From positions 1 to 51,667 of the forward strand of contig JAGCXA010000046.1 of assembly GCA_017961575.1 (NCBI GenBank): a stretch of 51,667 bases of DNA, written 5' to 3'. Shown piece after piece: positions 40,013 to 46,334 of this stretch. The notes under the pieces were generated by a model. The model worked only from the letters and a program-made list of their open reading frames with translations, did no database searches and had not been told where the DNA came from. Position numbers and translations under genes: made by a program. Origin of the DNA: Clostridia bacterium (lineage in GTDB: Bacteria; Bacillota; Clostridia; Oscillospirales; CAG-272). Each line of letters begins with the position of its first letter. The stretch's first letter is position 1.

Positions 40013-40558
40013 TCAGAGCGCGGATTCGACCGCTTTCCTGACCTCTTTCATATCGACGGTCGGCTCGAAGCGCGCGATCACCCCGCCCTCGCGGTCGACG
40101 AGGAACTTCGTGAAGTTCCATTTGATATACGCCTTGTCGCCGAACTTCTTGTTGTTCTTCTTGGAAAACTTGGAAAGGAAGGAGTTTTTGATTCCCTTTC
40201 CGAATCCGTCAAAGGGCTTTTCGGTCGCAAGGTAGACGAACAGGGGATCGGCGTCGTCGCCGTTGACGTCGATCTTCGCGAATTGCGGGAAATCGGTGCC
40301 GAACTTGATCGTGCAGAAATCGTGGATCTCCTCGTCGCTCCCGGGCGCCTGCCCCGCGAACTGGTTGCAGGGGAAGTCGAGAATCTCGAAGCCCCGGTCT
40401 TTGAGGTCGCGGTACATCTCTTCGAGCGGGTCGTGGTGCGGGGTGAAACCGCAGCCCGTCGCCGTGTTGACGATGAGCAGCACCTTGCCCCGGTAGTCGG
40501 AGAGGGAAACCTCGTTCCCCTGACGGTCCTTGACTTTGAAATCGTAAACGGTTTTCAT
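40013..40558 (-). CDS. Glutathione peroxidase family protein (thiol peroxidase type)
   Basis: This 181-residue thioredoxin-fold peroxidase carries the peroxidatic Cys in NTATGCGFTPH (about residue 36), the Gln in the FPCNQFAGQ motif (about 70) and the Trp/Asn pair KWNFTKFLVD. It is the cysteine form, not selenocysteine. In such bacteria it most likely uses thioredoxin. It reduces hydroperoxides in the cytoplasm. It has its own promoter with a perfect palindrome between -35 and -10, suggesting repression, perhaps by a redox regulator. The response-regulator operon follows 84 bp downstream. Confidence 0.93.
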   Translation of the reverse strand: MKTVYDFKVKDRQGNEVSLSDYRGKVLLIVNTATGCGFTPHHDPLEEMYRDLKDRGFEILDFPCNQFAGQAPGSDEEIHDFCTIKFGTDFPQFAKIDVNGDDADPLFVYLATEKPFDGFGKGIKNSFLSKFSKKNNKKFGDKAYIKWNFTKFLVDREGGVIARFEPTVDMKEVRKAVESAL

Positions 40559-40633
40559 TTTCTTATCCTCCTTGTCGCGTAAACCGGACGGTTGCGCGCC
40601 AAATCACGCTTCTCTCCGCCCATCCGCACCTCT

Positions 40634-40662
40634 ATTATATCGCACGCGATATAATTTGTCAA
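40634..40662 (-). promoter_or_regulatory. Glutathione peroxidase promoter with palindromic operator
   Basis: On the minus strand TTGACA (40662-40657), a 17-bp spacer and TATAAT (40639-40634). The perfect inverted repeat ATTATATCGC-AC-GCGATATAAT arms (40634-40643 and 40646-40655) fill the spacer and include the -10, an ideal repressor position. It matches neither PerR nor Fur consensus closely. Confidence 0.65.
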
Positions 40663-40691
40663 GGGGCTTGCAAAATATTTTTTGCAAAACC

Positions 40692-40719
40692 AAAAACCCG
40701 ATCCGTATTTTGGATCGGG
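40692..40719 (-). terminator. Terminator of the ADP-ribosylhydrolase operon
   Basis: On the minus strand CCCGATCC / GGATCGGG with a 7-nt loop is followed by TTTTTGGTTTT, 11 bp after the stop codon. Confidence 0.85.
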
Positions 40720-40729
40720 CTTGGTCTTT

Positions 40730-41659
40730 CTATTCGGTTTCGGTTCGGTTTTCGTCGCGGCGGAACAGTCTTTCGATCATCACGCCGAAATCGTGGTCGT
40801 GTTCCCACTTCGCGCGGTAGGCGTACCAGCGTTTCACGACGTCGTAGAGCCGTTCGTCAAGATAGGAGAGCGCGGCGTTCGCGATGGGTTCGGGGATGCC
40901 GTACGCCGCCTCGGCGACGCTGCCGGTGATCGCCGCCAGCGTATCGCTGTCGCCGCCGAGCGAGATCGCGTTTCTGATCGCGTCCTCGAAGTCGGCGCTT
41001 TCGAGAAACGCGATGAGCGCCTGCGGCACGGTGTCCTGACAGGTCTCGTTGAACTTGTAAAACGGGCGGATCTCGTCGAGCGTGCGCGAGAGGTTATAGC
41101 CGAAGCGGCTTTCAAGATTTTCTTTGATCCGCTTTTTACATTCGGCGGGGTCGTCGTTGATCGGCTTTTCGTAGTCCCGGTGCCAACCGCCGAAATAAAA
41201 GCGCGCGAGGAAGATGGCGTAGGCGGTCGCGCCCGCCCCCTTGATCCCCTCCGGGTGATTGTGCGTCACGGCGGCGGAACGCTCCGCCAACGCGTAGCCG
41301 TTGTGAGGGAAGCCGCCCGTCCGCGCCGCATAGCCGCAATCCATCATCCAGCCGCAGGGCGAGACGCGCATCGCGGAGCCGTTGCCGAAACTGTTGTAGG
41401 GTTCGCGGTCGTCGGAAAACAGCCAGCCCGAAAACCGCCCGCCGTAACCGGCGTCGGGGTAGAGCCGACCGAGCCGCTTCATTTCGTCGATGAAGTCGTC
41501 GGGCTTCCCGCCTCGCATCACCGCCTCGGCGACGGCGCAGGTCATCACCGTGTCGTCGGTGAAAAAGCAGTCGTCGCGAAAAAGGGGGAAGTCCTTGGTT
41601 TTGATATTGTTGAATTCGTAAACAGAGCCGACGATATCGCCGACGATCGCTCCGAGCAT
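40730..41659 (-). CDS. ADP-ribosylglycohydrolase family protein
   Basis: This 309-residue protein has an all-alpha ADP-ribosyl-(dinitrogen reductase) glycohydrolase fold. The metal-binding signature FFTDDTVMT is at about residue 33 and the second cluster GGDSDTLAAITGS near 240. Such enzymes remove ADP-ribose from proteins, nucleic acids or small molecules; the target is unknown. The ATG at 41659 (MLGAIVGD) has GGGAG upstream. It is the last gene of a minus-strand operon, 27 bp after the phosphodiesterase gene. Confidence 0.9.
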   Translation of the reverse strand: MLGAIVGDIVGSVYEFNNIKTKDFPLFRDDCFFTDDTVMTCAVAEAVMRGGKPDDFIDEMKRLGRLYPDAGYGGRFSGWLFSDDREPYNSFGNGSAMRVSPCGWMMDCGYAARTGGFPHNGYALAERSAAVTHNHPEGIKGAGATAYAIFLARFYFGGWHRDYEKPINDDPAECKKRIKENLESRFGYNLSRTLDEIRPFYKFNETCQDTVPQALIAFLESADFEDAIRNAISLGGDSDTLAAITGSVAEAAYGIPEPIANAALSYLDERLYDVVKRWYAYRAKWEHDHDFGVMIERLFRRDENRTETE

Positions 41660-41686
41660 AGAATCACTCCCTTCTTTCAACGACGT

Positions 41687-42235
41687 TCAGGCGTTCAGAT
41701 CAAACGAGTTGTATTCCTCGCCCGCAAGGGTCATCCAGCGGAAGACGCCGCCTTCGAGCGTCATATAGCCGCGGGGCGACCCCTCCTTCGGGATCGAGAC
41801 CGAGCCGGGATTCAGGCAGACGACGCCGAGAACCGTCTCCGAGAGCGGGACGTGCGTGTGCCCGTAGAGCAGGACGTCGCCCTCTTTCAGCGGGGGAAGG
41901 TTGTCTCGGTTATAAACGTGCCCGTGCGTCGCAAAGACCGTGCGGTTTCCCTCGGAAAGCAGGCAGTAATCCCCGAGAATCGGGAAGTTCAGCATCATCT
42001 GATCGACCTCGGCTTCGCAGTTCCCGCGCACCGAGAGGATCTCGCCCCGCCGGGCGTTCAAGAGTTCCGCGACCTTCTTCGGCGCGTAGCCGTCGGGCAG
42101 GTCGTTGCGCGGCCCGTGGTAGAGCAGATCCCCGAGCAGGAGCAGCCGATCCGCCCCCTCCCGGTCGTACGCCGCGAGCAGTTGTTCCGTGTATTTCGCC
42201 GATCCGTGCAGATCGGACGCGATCAGGTATTTCAT
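41687..42235 (-). CDS. YfcE/MJ0936-family phosphodiesterase
   Basis: This 182-residue compact metallophosphoesterase has all five metal motifs: SDLHGS (8-13), LGDLLYHGPRND (about 34), RGNCEAE (about 70), ATHGH (about 102) and GHTHVP (about 125). YfcE-type enzymes hydrolyse phosphodiester model substrates; the natural substrate is unclear. It is cotranscribed with the ADP-ribosylhydrolase, so both may process phosphorylated or ADP-ribosylated small molecules (inference). Confidence 0.9.
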   Translation of the reverse strand: MKYLIASDLHGSAKYTEQLLAAYDREGADRLLLLGDLLYHGPRNDLPDGYAPKKVAELLNARRGEILSVRGNCEAEVDQMMLNFPILGDYCLLSEGNRTVFATHGHVYNRDNLPPLKEGDVLLYGHTHVPLSETVLGVVCLNPGSVSIPKEGSPRGYMTLEGGVFRWMTLAGEEYNSFDLNA

Positions 42236-42277
42236 CGGATGTATAATCTCCCTTATTCGGTTTTGTCGGGGGCGCGG

Positions 42278-42469
42278 TCAGTCGTCGCCGAAGAGGTCGC
42301 TTTCGAGGTCCTCGTCCCAGAGGATCTGTTCCATCTCCTCGTCCTCGTCGACGGGGACGTTAAAGCCGACGTCTTCGTCCGCTTCGGTGTTCCAATCGTC
42401 GCTGAGATCGTCGTCCTCGCTGAGGAAGATGTCCTCTTCGTAGCAGTCGTTTCTTTCGTCGTCAAACAT
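42278..42469 (-). CDS. Possible internally started 63-residue acidic protein
   Basis: It begins at MFDDERND with GGAAGGAG 7 bp upstream and a complete sigma-A promoter 52 bp upstream. It shares the frame of the longer 42278-42949 ORF. About half of its residues are Asp/Glu. Function unknown. Independent expression is a prediction from these signals. Confidence 0.45.
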   Translation of the reverse strand: MFDDERNDCYEEDIFLSEDDDLSDDWNTEADEDVGFNVPVDEDEEMEQILWDEDLESDLFGDD

Positions 42470-42949
42470 AGGGTAACTCCTTCCGATCTTGTTTTCGTCG
42501 AAAGGTTGCGTCCAATCACTATTATAGCAACTTTCCGACGGGTTTTCAAGTAGGTCCTTTTCGGCTTCGGGAACGCGGATCCGCGCGTCTTCAAATCCGA
42601 ACGAGAAGACGGTCTCCCCGGAAACGAGGGCTTCCGTTTCCATATAGTCGGCAAGCGCCGCTGCCTCGGCAAACGCCTTGCAGTCCGGGAAACAGTAGAT
42701 CCACGCCCGCACCCGCAGGCACAGCCCGGTCCCGATCAGGGGGTCGAACTCGATCGCGTGCGTAGCGTCGGGCGCCGCCTCGCGGATCACCGCAAGAATC
42801 CGGTCGACCGAGCGGGCGATGCGGGAATAGTTGGCGGGATGGATGATGAAGACCGTGTCTTCGGGGATCCCCTCCGCCGCCTCTTCGAGGAAGCGCAGGA
42901 GCGCGGCGATGTCCGGGGCGTGTTCGTTTGGGTCGGTTTTGTCGTTCAT
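42278..42949 (-). CDS. Unrecognised protein with a highly acidic C-terminal region
   Basis: The product has 223 residues. Residues 1-145 look globular with a possible nucleotide- or ligand-binding alpha/beta pattern (TVFIIHPANYSRIARSVDRI); no family was recognised. Residues 161-223 are extremely acidic (EEDIFLSEDDDLSDD). Codons for the junction contain a full TTGAAA-17-TATAAT promoter, and Met161 has a GGAAGGAG RBS. The C-terminal part may therefore be a separate gene that has become fused in frame. The start overlaps the zinc-ribbon gene stop (ATGA). Confidence 0.55.
   Translation of the reverse strand: MNDKTDPNEHAPDIAALLRFLEEAAEGIPEDTVFIIHPANYSRIARSVDRILAVIREAAPDATHAIEFDPLIGTGLCLRVRAWIYCFPDCKAFAEAAALADYMETEALVSGETVFSFGFEDARIRVPEAEKDLLENPSESCYNSDWTQPFDENKIGRSYPMFDDERNDCYEEDIFLSEDDDLSDDWNTEADEDVGFNVPVDEDEEMEQILWDEDLESDLFGDD
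42521..42549 (-). promoter_or_regulatory. Internal promoter inside the acidic-protein ORF
   Basis: TTGAAA (42549-42544), a 17-bp spacer and TATAAT (42526-42521) on the minus strand, within codons for about residues 135-144 of the longer ORF. Confidence 0.65.
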
Positions 42950-43287
42950 TGTGTCCCTCCGTTTTTCTTTTTTGCTTTGCGTTTCCGTCTGCAGTCGGGG
43001 CAACGTTTTGGTTCCGTTAGCTTGTTCTTTTCAAAATAGACCTGTTCCCCTCCGCCGAACCGAAAGGTCGCTCCGCAGTCGCAGCAGACGATGGGCTTGC
43101 TTTTCCTCTTTTTCCGTTTGACGGTTTGTGTCACGACGGGCGCCGGTTTGATCGGCGTGATGCGAAGAACGCTTTTGTACGTCAGCACGCTGCTGACCTC
43201 CGGGGGCGTTTCTACCTCCTTTCTTCGAAGCATGTGACACTCTTCTGCAGCTTCAACTAAGTCTTCCCAGAGTTTACTGAGTCCCAT
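42946..43287 (-). CDS. Zinc-ribbon domain protein
   Basis: This 113-residue protein has a helical N-terminus (LWEDLVEAAEECHML), a basic linker (VKRKKRKSK) and a C-terminal probable zinc ribbon. In the ribbon, CCDCGATFRF and KRCPDCRRKRK supply four Cys ligands, with the GEQVYFEK segment between, as in the zf_Tbcl-type family. A role in nucleic-acid or protein binding is likely but unproven. It is the first gene of the operon running to 40730, and its stop overlaps the next start. Confidence 0.75.
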   Translation of the reverse strand: MGLSKLWEDLVEAAEECHMLRRKEVETPPEVSSVLTYKSVLRITPIKPAPVVTQTVKRKKRKSKPIVCCDCGATFRFGGGEQVYFEKNKLTEPKRCPDCRRKRKAKKKNGGTQ

Positions 43288-43325
43288 GTTTTTGTTCCTT
43301 TCCGTTTTTTTGTTTTGGGGTCGCT

Positions 43326-43545
43326 TTGGTAGCGGCGGCGGCGGGGTGGTGCGGGGGTCGCCCTTGCGGGCGGCTTCGCGCGCCCCCTATATAGGGAGAA
43401 ACTGCAACCCCTTTAGGGGTTCGGTTTTTTTGCGCGTCCCCTCTTGGTAGCCCGGGTGCGGGGGTCGGGGGGGTCTCGCGTGCGCGCGTACGCGCCCCCA
43501 TATATATGGTCTGATCGTCAACCCCCTTCGGGGGTTAGGTTGCCG
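43326..43545. repeat. Tandem pair of ~115-bp GC-rich units
   Basis: The unit is present twice (43326-43443 and 43444-43545). Matching landmarks are TTGGTAGC (43326, 43444), CGCCCCC followed by a TATATA palindrome (43381, 43493) and an AACCCC/GGGGTT hairpin (43406, 43520). The palindromes differ between units but stay self-complementary (CCCTATATAGGG versus CCATATATATGG). A minus-strand terminator-like hairpin with a T-run lies at 43553-43581. No gene is credible in 43288-43694; open frames here are low-complexity. Confidence 0.6.
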
Positions 43546-43643
43546 GACAAAGAAAAACGCCCCGCGCACAAGGCACGGGGCAAACGTTATCGACGGATAA
43601 CGCGGGGAATTGTTTTTTCTTTTGATTTTGTGTCCGTCTGTGC

Positions 43644-43672
43644 TTGACAAACCCTTTTTTCCGTGTTATAAT
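43644..43672 (+). promoter_or_regulatory. Promoter of tRNA-Pro
   Basis: TTGACA (43644-43649), a 17-bp spacer and TATAAT (43667-43672), consensus, 22 bp before the tRNA. Confidence 0.9.
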
Positions 43673-43694
43673 ACTCCCTGCGAAAAATGAATAC

Positions 43695-43771
43695 CGGGGT
43701 GTGGCTCAGTTTGGTAGAGCGCTTGGTTCGGGACCAAGAGGCCGCTGGTTCGAATCCAGTCACTCCGACCA
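43695..43771 (+). tRNA. tRNA-Pro (anticodon CGG)
   Basis: A full cloverleaf: acceptor CGGGGTG/CACTCCG, anticodon loop TTCGGGA giving CGG with G37, T-loop GTTCGAATCC, encoded CCA. It reads CCG. Its 3' 19-22 nt are repeated at 43943 and 44137. Confidence 0.95.
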
Positions 43772-44155
43772 AACAGAGGGCGGGGACATCGGTCCCCGCC
43801 CTCTGTTTGTCCGTAGCGCTTTGCTCGAACCAGCGGACTTTTCACCGCGGAGTGGTGAAAAGTCTTGCGACCCGCCGTCCGATACAGCCGCCTTTTCAAA
43901 ACCGTGGGGCGGGACGCGCGGGTAGCGCCCCGAAGGGGTGCGTCGAATCCAGTCACTCCGACCAAACAGAGGGCGGGGACATCGGTCTCCGCCCTCTGTT
44001 TGTCCGTAGCGCCTTGCTCGAACCAGCGGACTTTTCATCGCGGAGTGGTGAAAAGTCTTGCGACCCGCCGTCCGAAACAGTCGCCCTTATAAAAAAGTAG
44101 GGCGAGACGCGCTGGTAGGGCTCCGACGGGAGCCCGTCGAATCCAGTCACTCCGA
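43750..44155 (+). repeat. Two tandem 193/194-bp repeats seeded by the 3' end of tRNA-Pro
   Basis: TCGAATCCAGTCACTCCGA, the tRNA T-arm and acceptor end, occurs at 43750 (in the tRNA), 43943 and 44137. Between them two near-identical units of 193 and 194 bp carry the terminator hairpin and GGACTTTTCA...TGAAAAGTC. Each also carries an inverted copy of part of the T-arm (TCGAACCAGCGG). The last copy ends at the stop codon of the XRE gene. This resembles serial duplication at a tRNA attachment site. No integrase or coding frame is present in 43772-44158. Confidence 0.75.
43771..43808 (+). terminator. Terminator of tRNA-Pro
   Basis: A 17-bp perfect stem (43771-43787 with 43792-43808) ends in TGTTTGT. 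It is included in the tandem repeat and so occurs again, with one base change, near 43964-44002. Confidence 0.8.
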
Positions 44156-44158
44156 TTA

Positions 44159-44716
44159 TTACAGTTCGATTGCATTTTCCCGGTTCTTATATGCTTCGAA
44201 TATTTTTTCCAAATCCGCGCCCGCTTCCTCTTTGGTGTTATAATCGCCAATAAAAGCGTCTTTCCCAGGCCATATCCAATAATGTTCGGGCTGACCAGGC
44301 GAGTTTCGGCTTTTCACGATTCCGAATCCGGAGAACCTGACGACCGTTTTTGTCTTTTTGCTGAACACCGTCAAAGAATACCCGTCGCCTGTCTGTCCGT
44401 TCAGATAGGACGGCATCAATTCGTCCAAGTTTTCTTCAAGCAGGTCGGGCAACTTCTCTTCAAGTGCGGCGGCGACCGCCTCCCGGACGGTATCGGAGAG
44501 ATCTTTTTGTTTTTCTTTCGGTTTGATCCCGAAAAGTTCGTCGAGCGTGATCCCGAGCGCGGCTGCGATCGGGGGGATCAGATCCACGCCCGGGGAAGAT
44601 AATCCGACCTCCCATTTGGAAACCGAACGACCGGTTACACCGACCGATTCGCCGAGTTGTTCCTGCGTGAGACGTTTTTCTTTCCGGTATTTTGCGATTT
44701 GTTGACCGATATTCAC
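44159..44716 (-). CDS. XRE-family transcriptional regulator
   Basis: This 185-residue protein has an N-terminal Cro/CI-type helix-turn-helix (residues about 7-61: IAKYRKEKRLTQEQLGESVGV, shown in part, and SVSKWEVGLSSPGVDLIPPIA). A helical linker and a C-terminal domain of unknown fold follow (about 105-180, YSLTVFSKKTKTVVRFSGFG, EHYWIWPGKDAF). Base composition is less GC-rich than the flanks. The start is GTG at 44716 with GGGAGGA upstream. Its 3' end abuts the third tRNA-Pro-derived repeat, so it may be the relic of an inserted element. Confidence 0.85.
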   Translation of the reverse strand: MNIGQQIAKYRKEKRLTQEQLGESVGVTGRSVSKWEVGLSSPGVDLIPPIAAALGITLDELFGIKPKEKQKDLSDTVREAVAAALEEKLPDLLEENLDELMPSYLNGQTGDGYSLTVFSKKTKTVVRFSGFGIVKSRNSPGQPEHYWIWPGKDAFIGDYNTKEEAGADLEKIFEAYKNRENAIEL

Positions 44717-44748
44717 GTTTTTATCCTCCCGTTTCTGTTTTCAATTTG

Positions 44749-44777
44749 ATTATACCAAAAAAGCGGGGGACAGTAAA
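44749..44777 (-). promoter_or_regulatory. Promoter of the XRE gene
   Basis: TTTACT, a 17-bp spacer and TATAAT read on the minus strand, 32 bp upstream of the GTG start. Confidence 0.75.
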
Positions 44778-44834
44778 CACATCATTCGGTGAACGTCGAC
44801 AAAAAAGATTGCGAAAAGCAGAACGAGCCGGAGA

Positions 44835-45006
44835 GTTTCCTCGCGGAAACGGAGAGATGCGGGCGCGTTGCGCCCTGTCGATATACTGCGCAGCGCGCCG
44901 TTCGATATAATTGCCGCGTCGCGGCAATTTCGATATGCGTCGCGCCTGTGCCACGACGCTCGAAATAACGCCCGCCGAAAGTTCGGCGGGCGTTAAGTTT
45001 ATAGAC
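44835..45006. repeat. Array of hairpins separated by CGATAT/CGAAAT linkers (copy 2)
   Basis: Hairpins have arms at 44835-44840/44845-44850, 44861-44866/44870-44875, 44888-44891/44895-44898, 44910-44917/44921-44928, 44938-44942/44954-44958 and 44969-44979/44982-44992. The linkers CGATAT (44879, 44903, 44931) and CGAAAT (44961) separate them. The array ends with ATAGAC and AAAGCAAAG, as does copy 1 at 13-106, and likewise runs into a 3'-end element. No gene was found in 44717-45163. Confidence 0.65.
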
Positions 45007-45025
45007 CGAAAGCAAAGAGAGCCGA

Positions 45026-45135
45026 GAGAGGTCCGTTTTTGAAACCGCGCACACGAGGAACGAGTGGTGCGCTAACTTCATCCCATAATGAAGTTCTTTG
45101 CTCCGCTTTCTTTCAAGAAAGCGGACGTACCTCTC
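45026..45135 (-). repeat. 3'-end structured element, copy D (downstream of argD)
   Basis: On the minus strand, about 28 bp after the argD stop: outer stem half ACCTCTC (45129-45135, pairing with GAGAGGT at 45026-45032), CCGCTTTCTT hairpin (45103-45124), GCAAAGAACTTC, a second stem (45088-45095 with 45074-45081) and a third GCGCAC...GTGCGC stem. The order of parts is the same as copy C, with substitutions on both sides of the stems. Confidence 0.6.
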
Positions 45136-45163
45136 CCTGCGTGCAGTTCGCGTCCCTTCTCCG

Positions 45164-46333
45164 TCACTCCGCGCAAACGTCTTTGATAACTTGCGCGGCT
45201 TTCGCGAGGAGTTCGTCGGGGATATTCAGCGCGGGGATGAGGCGCACCTTATCCTTCGCCGTGAGGCAGAGGACGCCGCGGTCGCGGCAGGCGGCAAGCA
45301 CCTCGGGGGCGGGCTTGGTCGTCTTCAAGCCGAGGAGCAGACCCATCCCGGTCACGCCCTCGATCCCCTTCGCGCCCGTAAAGGTCGCGCGAAGGAAGTC
45401 GCCCTTCCGTTTCACGCCGTCGAGCAGGTCGTCGTCGATCCGGGACAGGATCGAGAGGGCGGCGGCGCAGGCGACGGGGTTCCCGCCGAAGGTCGAGCCG
45501 TGATCCCCGAACCCGAAGACGTCCTTCACCTTCTCGCCGAGCAGGGTCGCGCCGAGCGGCAGTCCGCCCGCGAGCCCCTTCGCCGTCGTGACGACGTCGG
45601 GCTCGATCCCGTAGTTCATATAGGCGTAGAGTTTTCCCGTCCGTCCGTTCCCGGTCTGCACCTCGTCCACGATCAGGAGCGCGTCGTTTTGCTTGCACCA
45701 CGCGGCAAGCGCGCGGATGAAATCGGGATCAAGCGGGAGCACGCCGCCCTCGCCCTGGATGCACTCGATCATCACGGCGGCGACCGGCGTTTTCAGGTGC
45801 AGGACGGCGAGTTCGTCCAGCCCGGCGGCGCTCGCCGCGACCGACGCGAAGCCCGGCGTCAGCGGGTTGTAAAGTTCGTGGTAGTGATCCTGCCCCGTCG
45901 CCGAGAGCGTGGTCAGGGTCCGCCCGTGAAAACTGTTCTTCATCGAAACGACGGTGAAGCGCTCCGCGCCGTACTTGTCGGCGGCGTACTTCCGCGCGGC
46001 TTTGACTGCGCACTCGTTCGCTTCTGCGCCCGAGTTCGAGAAAAAGATCTTCTTCATCCCGGTCTTCCGACAGAGCAATTCCGCGAGATCGGCGCAGGGG
46101 GCGGTGTAAAAAAGATTCGACGTATGCTGAACTTTTCCCACCTGTTCGATCACCGCGGCTTGCCATTTTTCGTCCGCGATCCCGAACGCCGTCACCCCGA
46201 TCCCGGAGGTCAGGTCGATATACTCGCGCCCATCCTCTCCGAAGAGGAGCGAGCCCTTGCCCGACGCGATCGCGACGGGGAAGCGGTTGTAGGTCCCCGC
46301 AATATAGGTTTTATCCTTTTCAAACAGATTCAT
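45164..46333 (-). CDS. argD: Acetylornithine aminotransferase
   Basis: This 389-residue class III PLP aminotransferase converts N-acetylglutamate semialdehyde to N-acetylornithine. Family segments: SGIGVTAFG, FSNSGAEANE (about residue 99), SFHGRTL, and VDEVQTGNGRTG. The Schiff-base lysine is in TTAKGLAGGLP (about 244), and STFGGNP follows. It is the last gene of argC-J-B-D; its start is 1 bp from the argB stop. A copy of the 3'-end element follows the stop. Confidence 0.96.
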   Translation of the reverse strand: MNLFEKDKTYIAGTYNRFPVAIASGKGSLLFGEDGREYIDLTSGIGVTAFGIADEKWQAAVIEQVGKVQHTSNLFYTAPCADLAELLCRKTGMKKIFFSNSGAEANECAVKAARKYAADKYGAERFTVVSMKNSFHGRTLTTLSATGQDHYHELYNPLTPGFASVAASAAGLDELAVLHLKTPVAAVMIECIQGEGGVLPLDPDFIRALAAWCKQNDALLIVDEVQTGNGRTGKLYAYMNYGIEPDVVTTAKGLAGGLPLGATLLGEKVKDVFGFGDHGSTFGGNPVACAAALSILSRIDDDLLDGVKRKGDFLRATFTGAKGIEGVTGMGLLLGLKTTKPAPEVLAACRDRGVLCLTAKDKVRLIPALNIPDELLAKAAQVIKDVCAE

Positions 46334-46334
46334 G

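Noticed and set aside
43274-43650. Minus-strand open frames encoding Pro/Arg-rich peptides
   Set aside because: They lie in the tandem GC-rich repeat, overlap each other in several frames and have no RBS. They are repeat artefacts.
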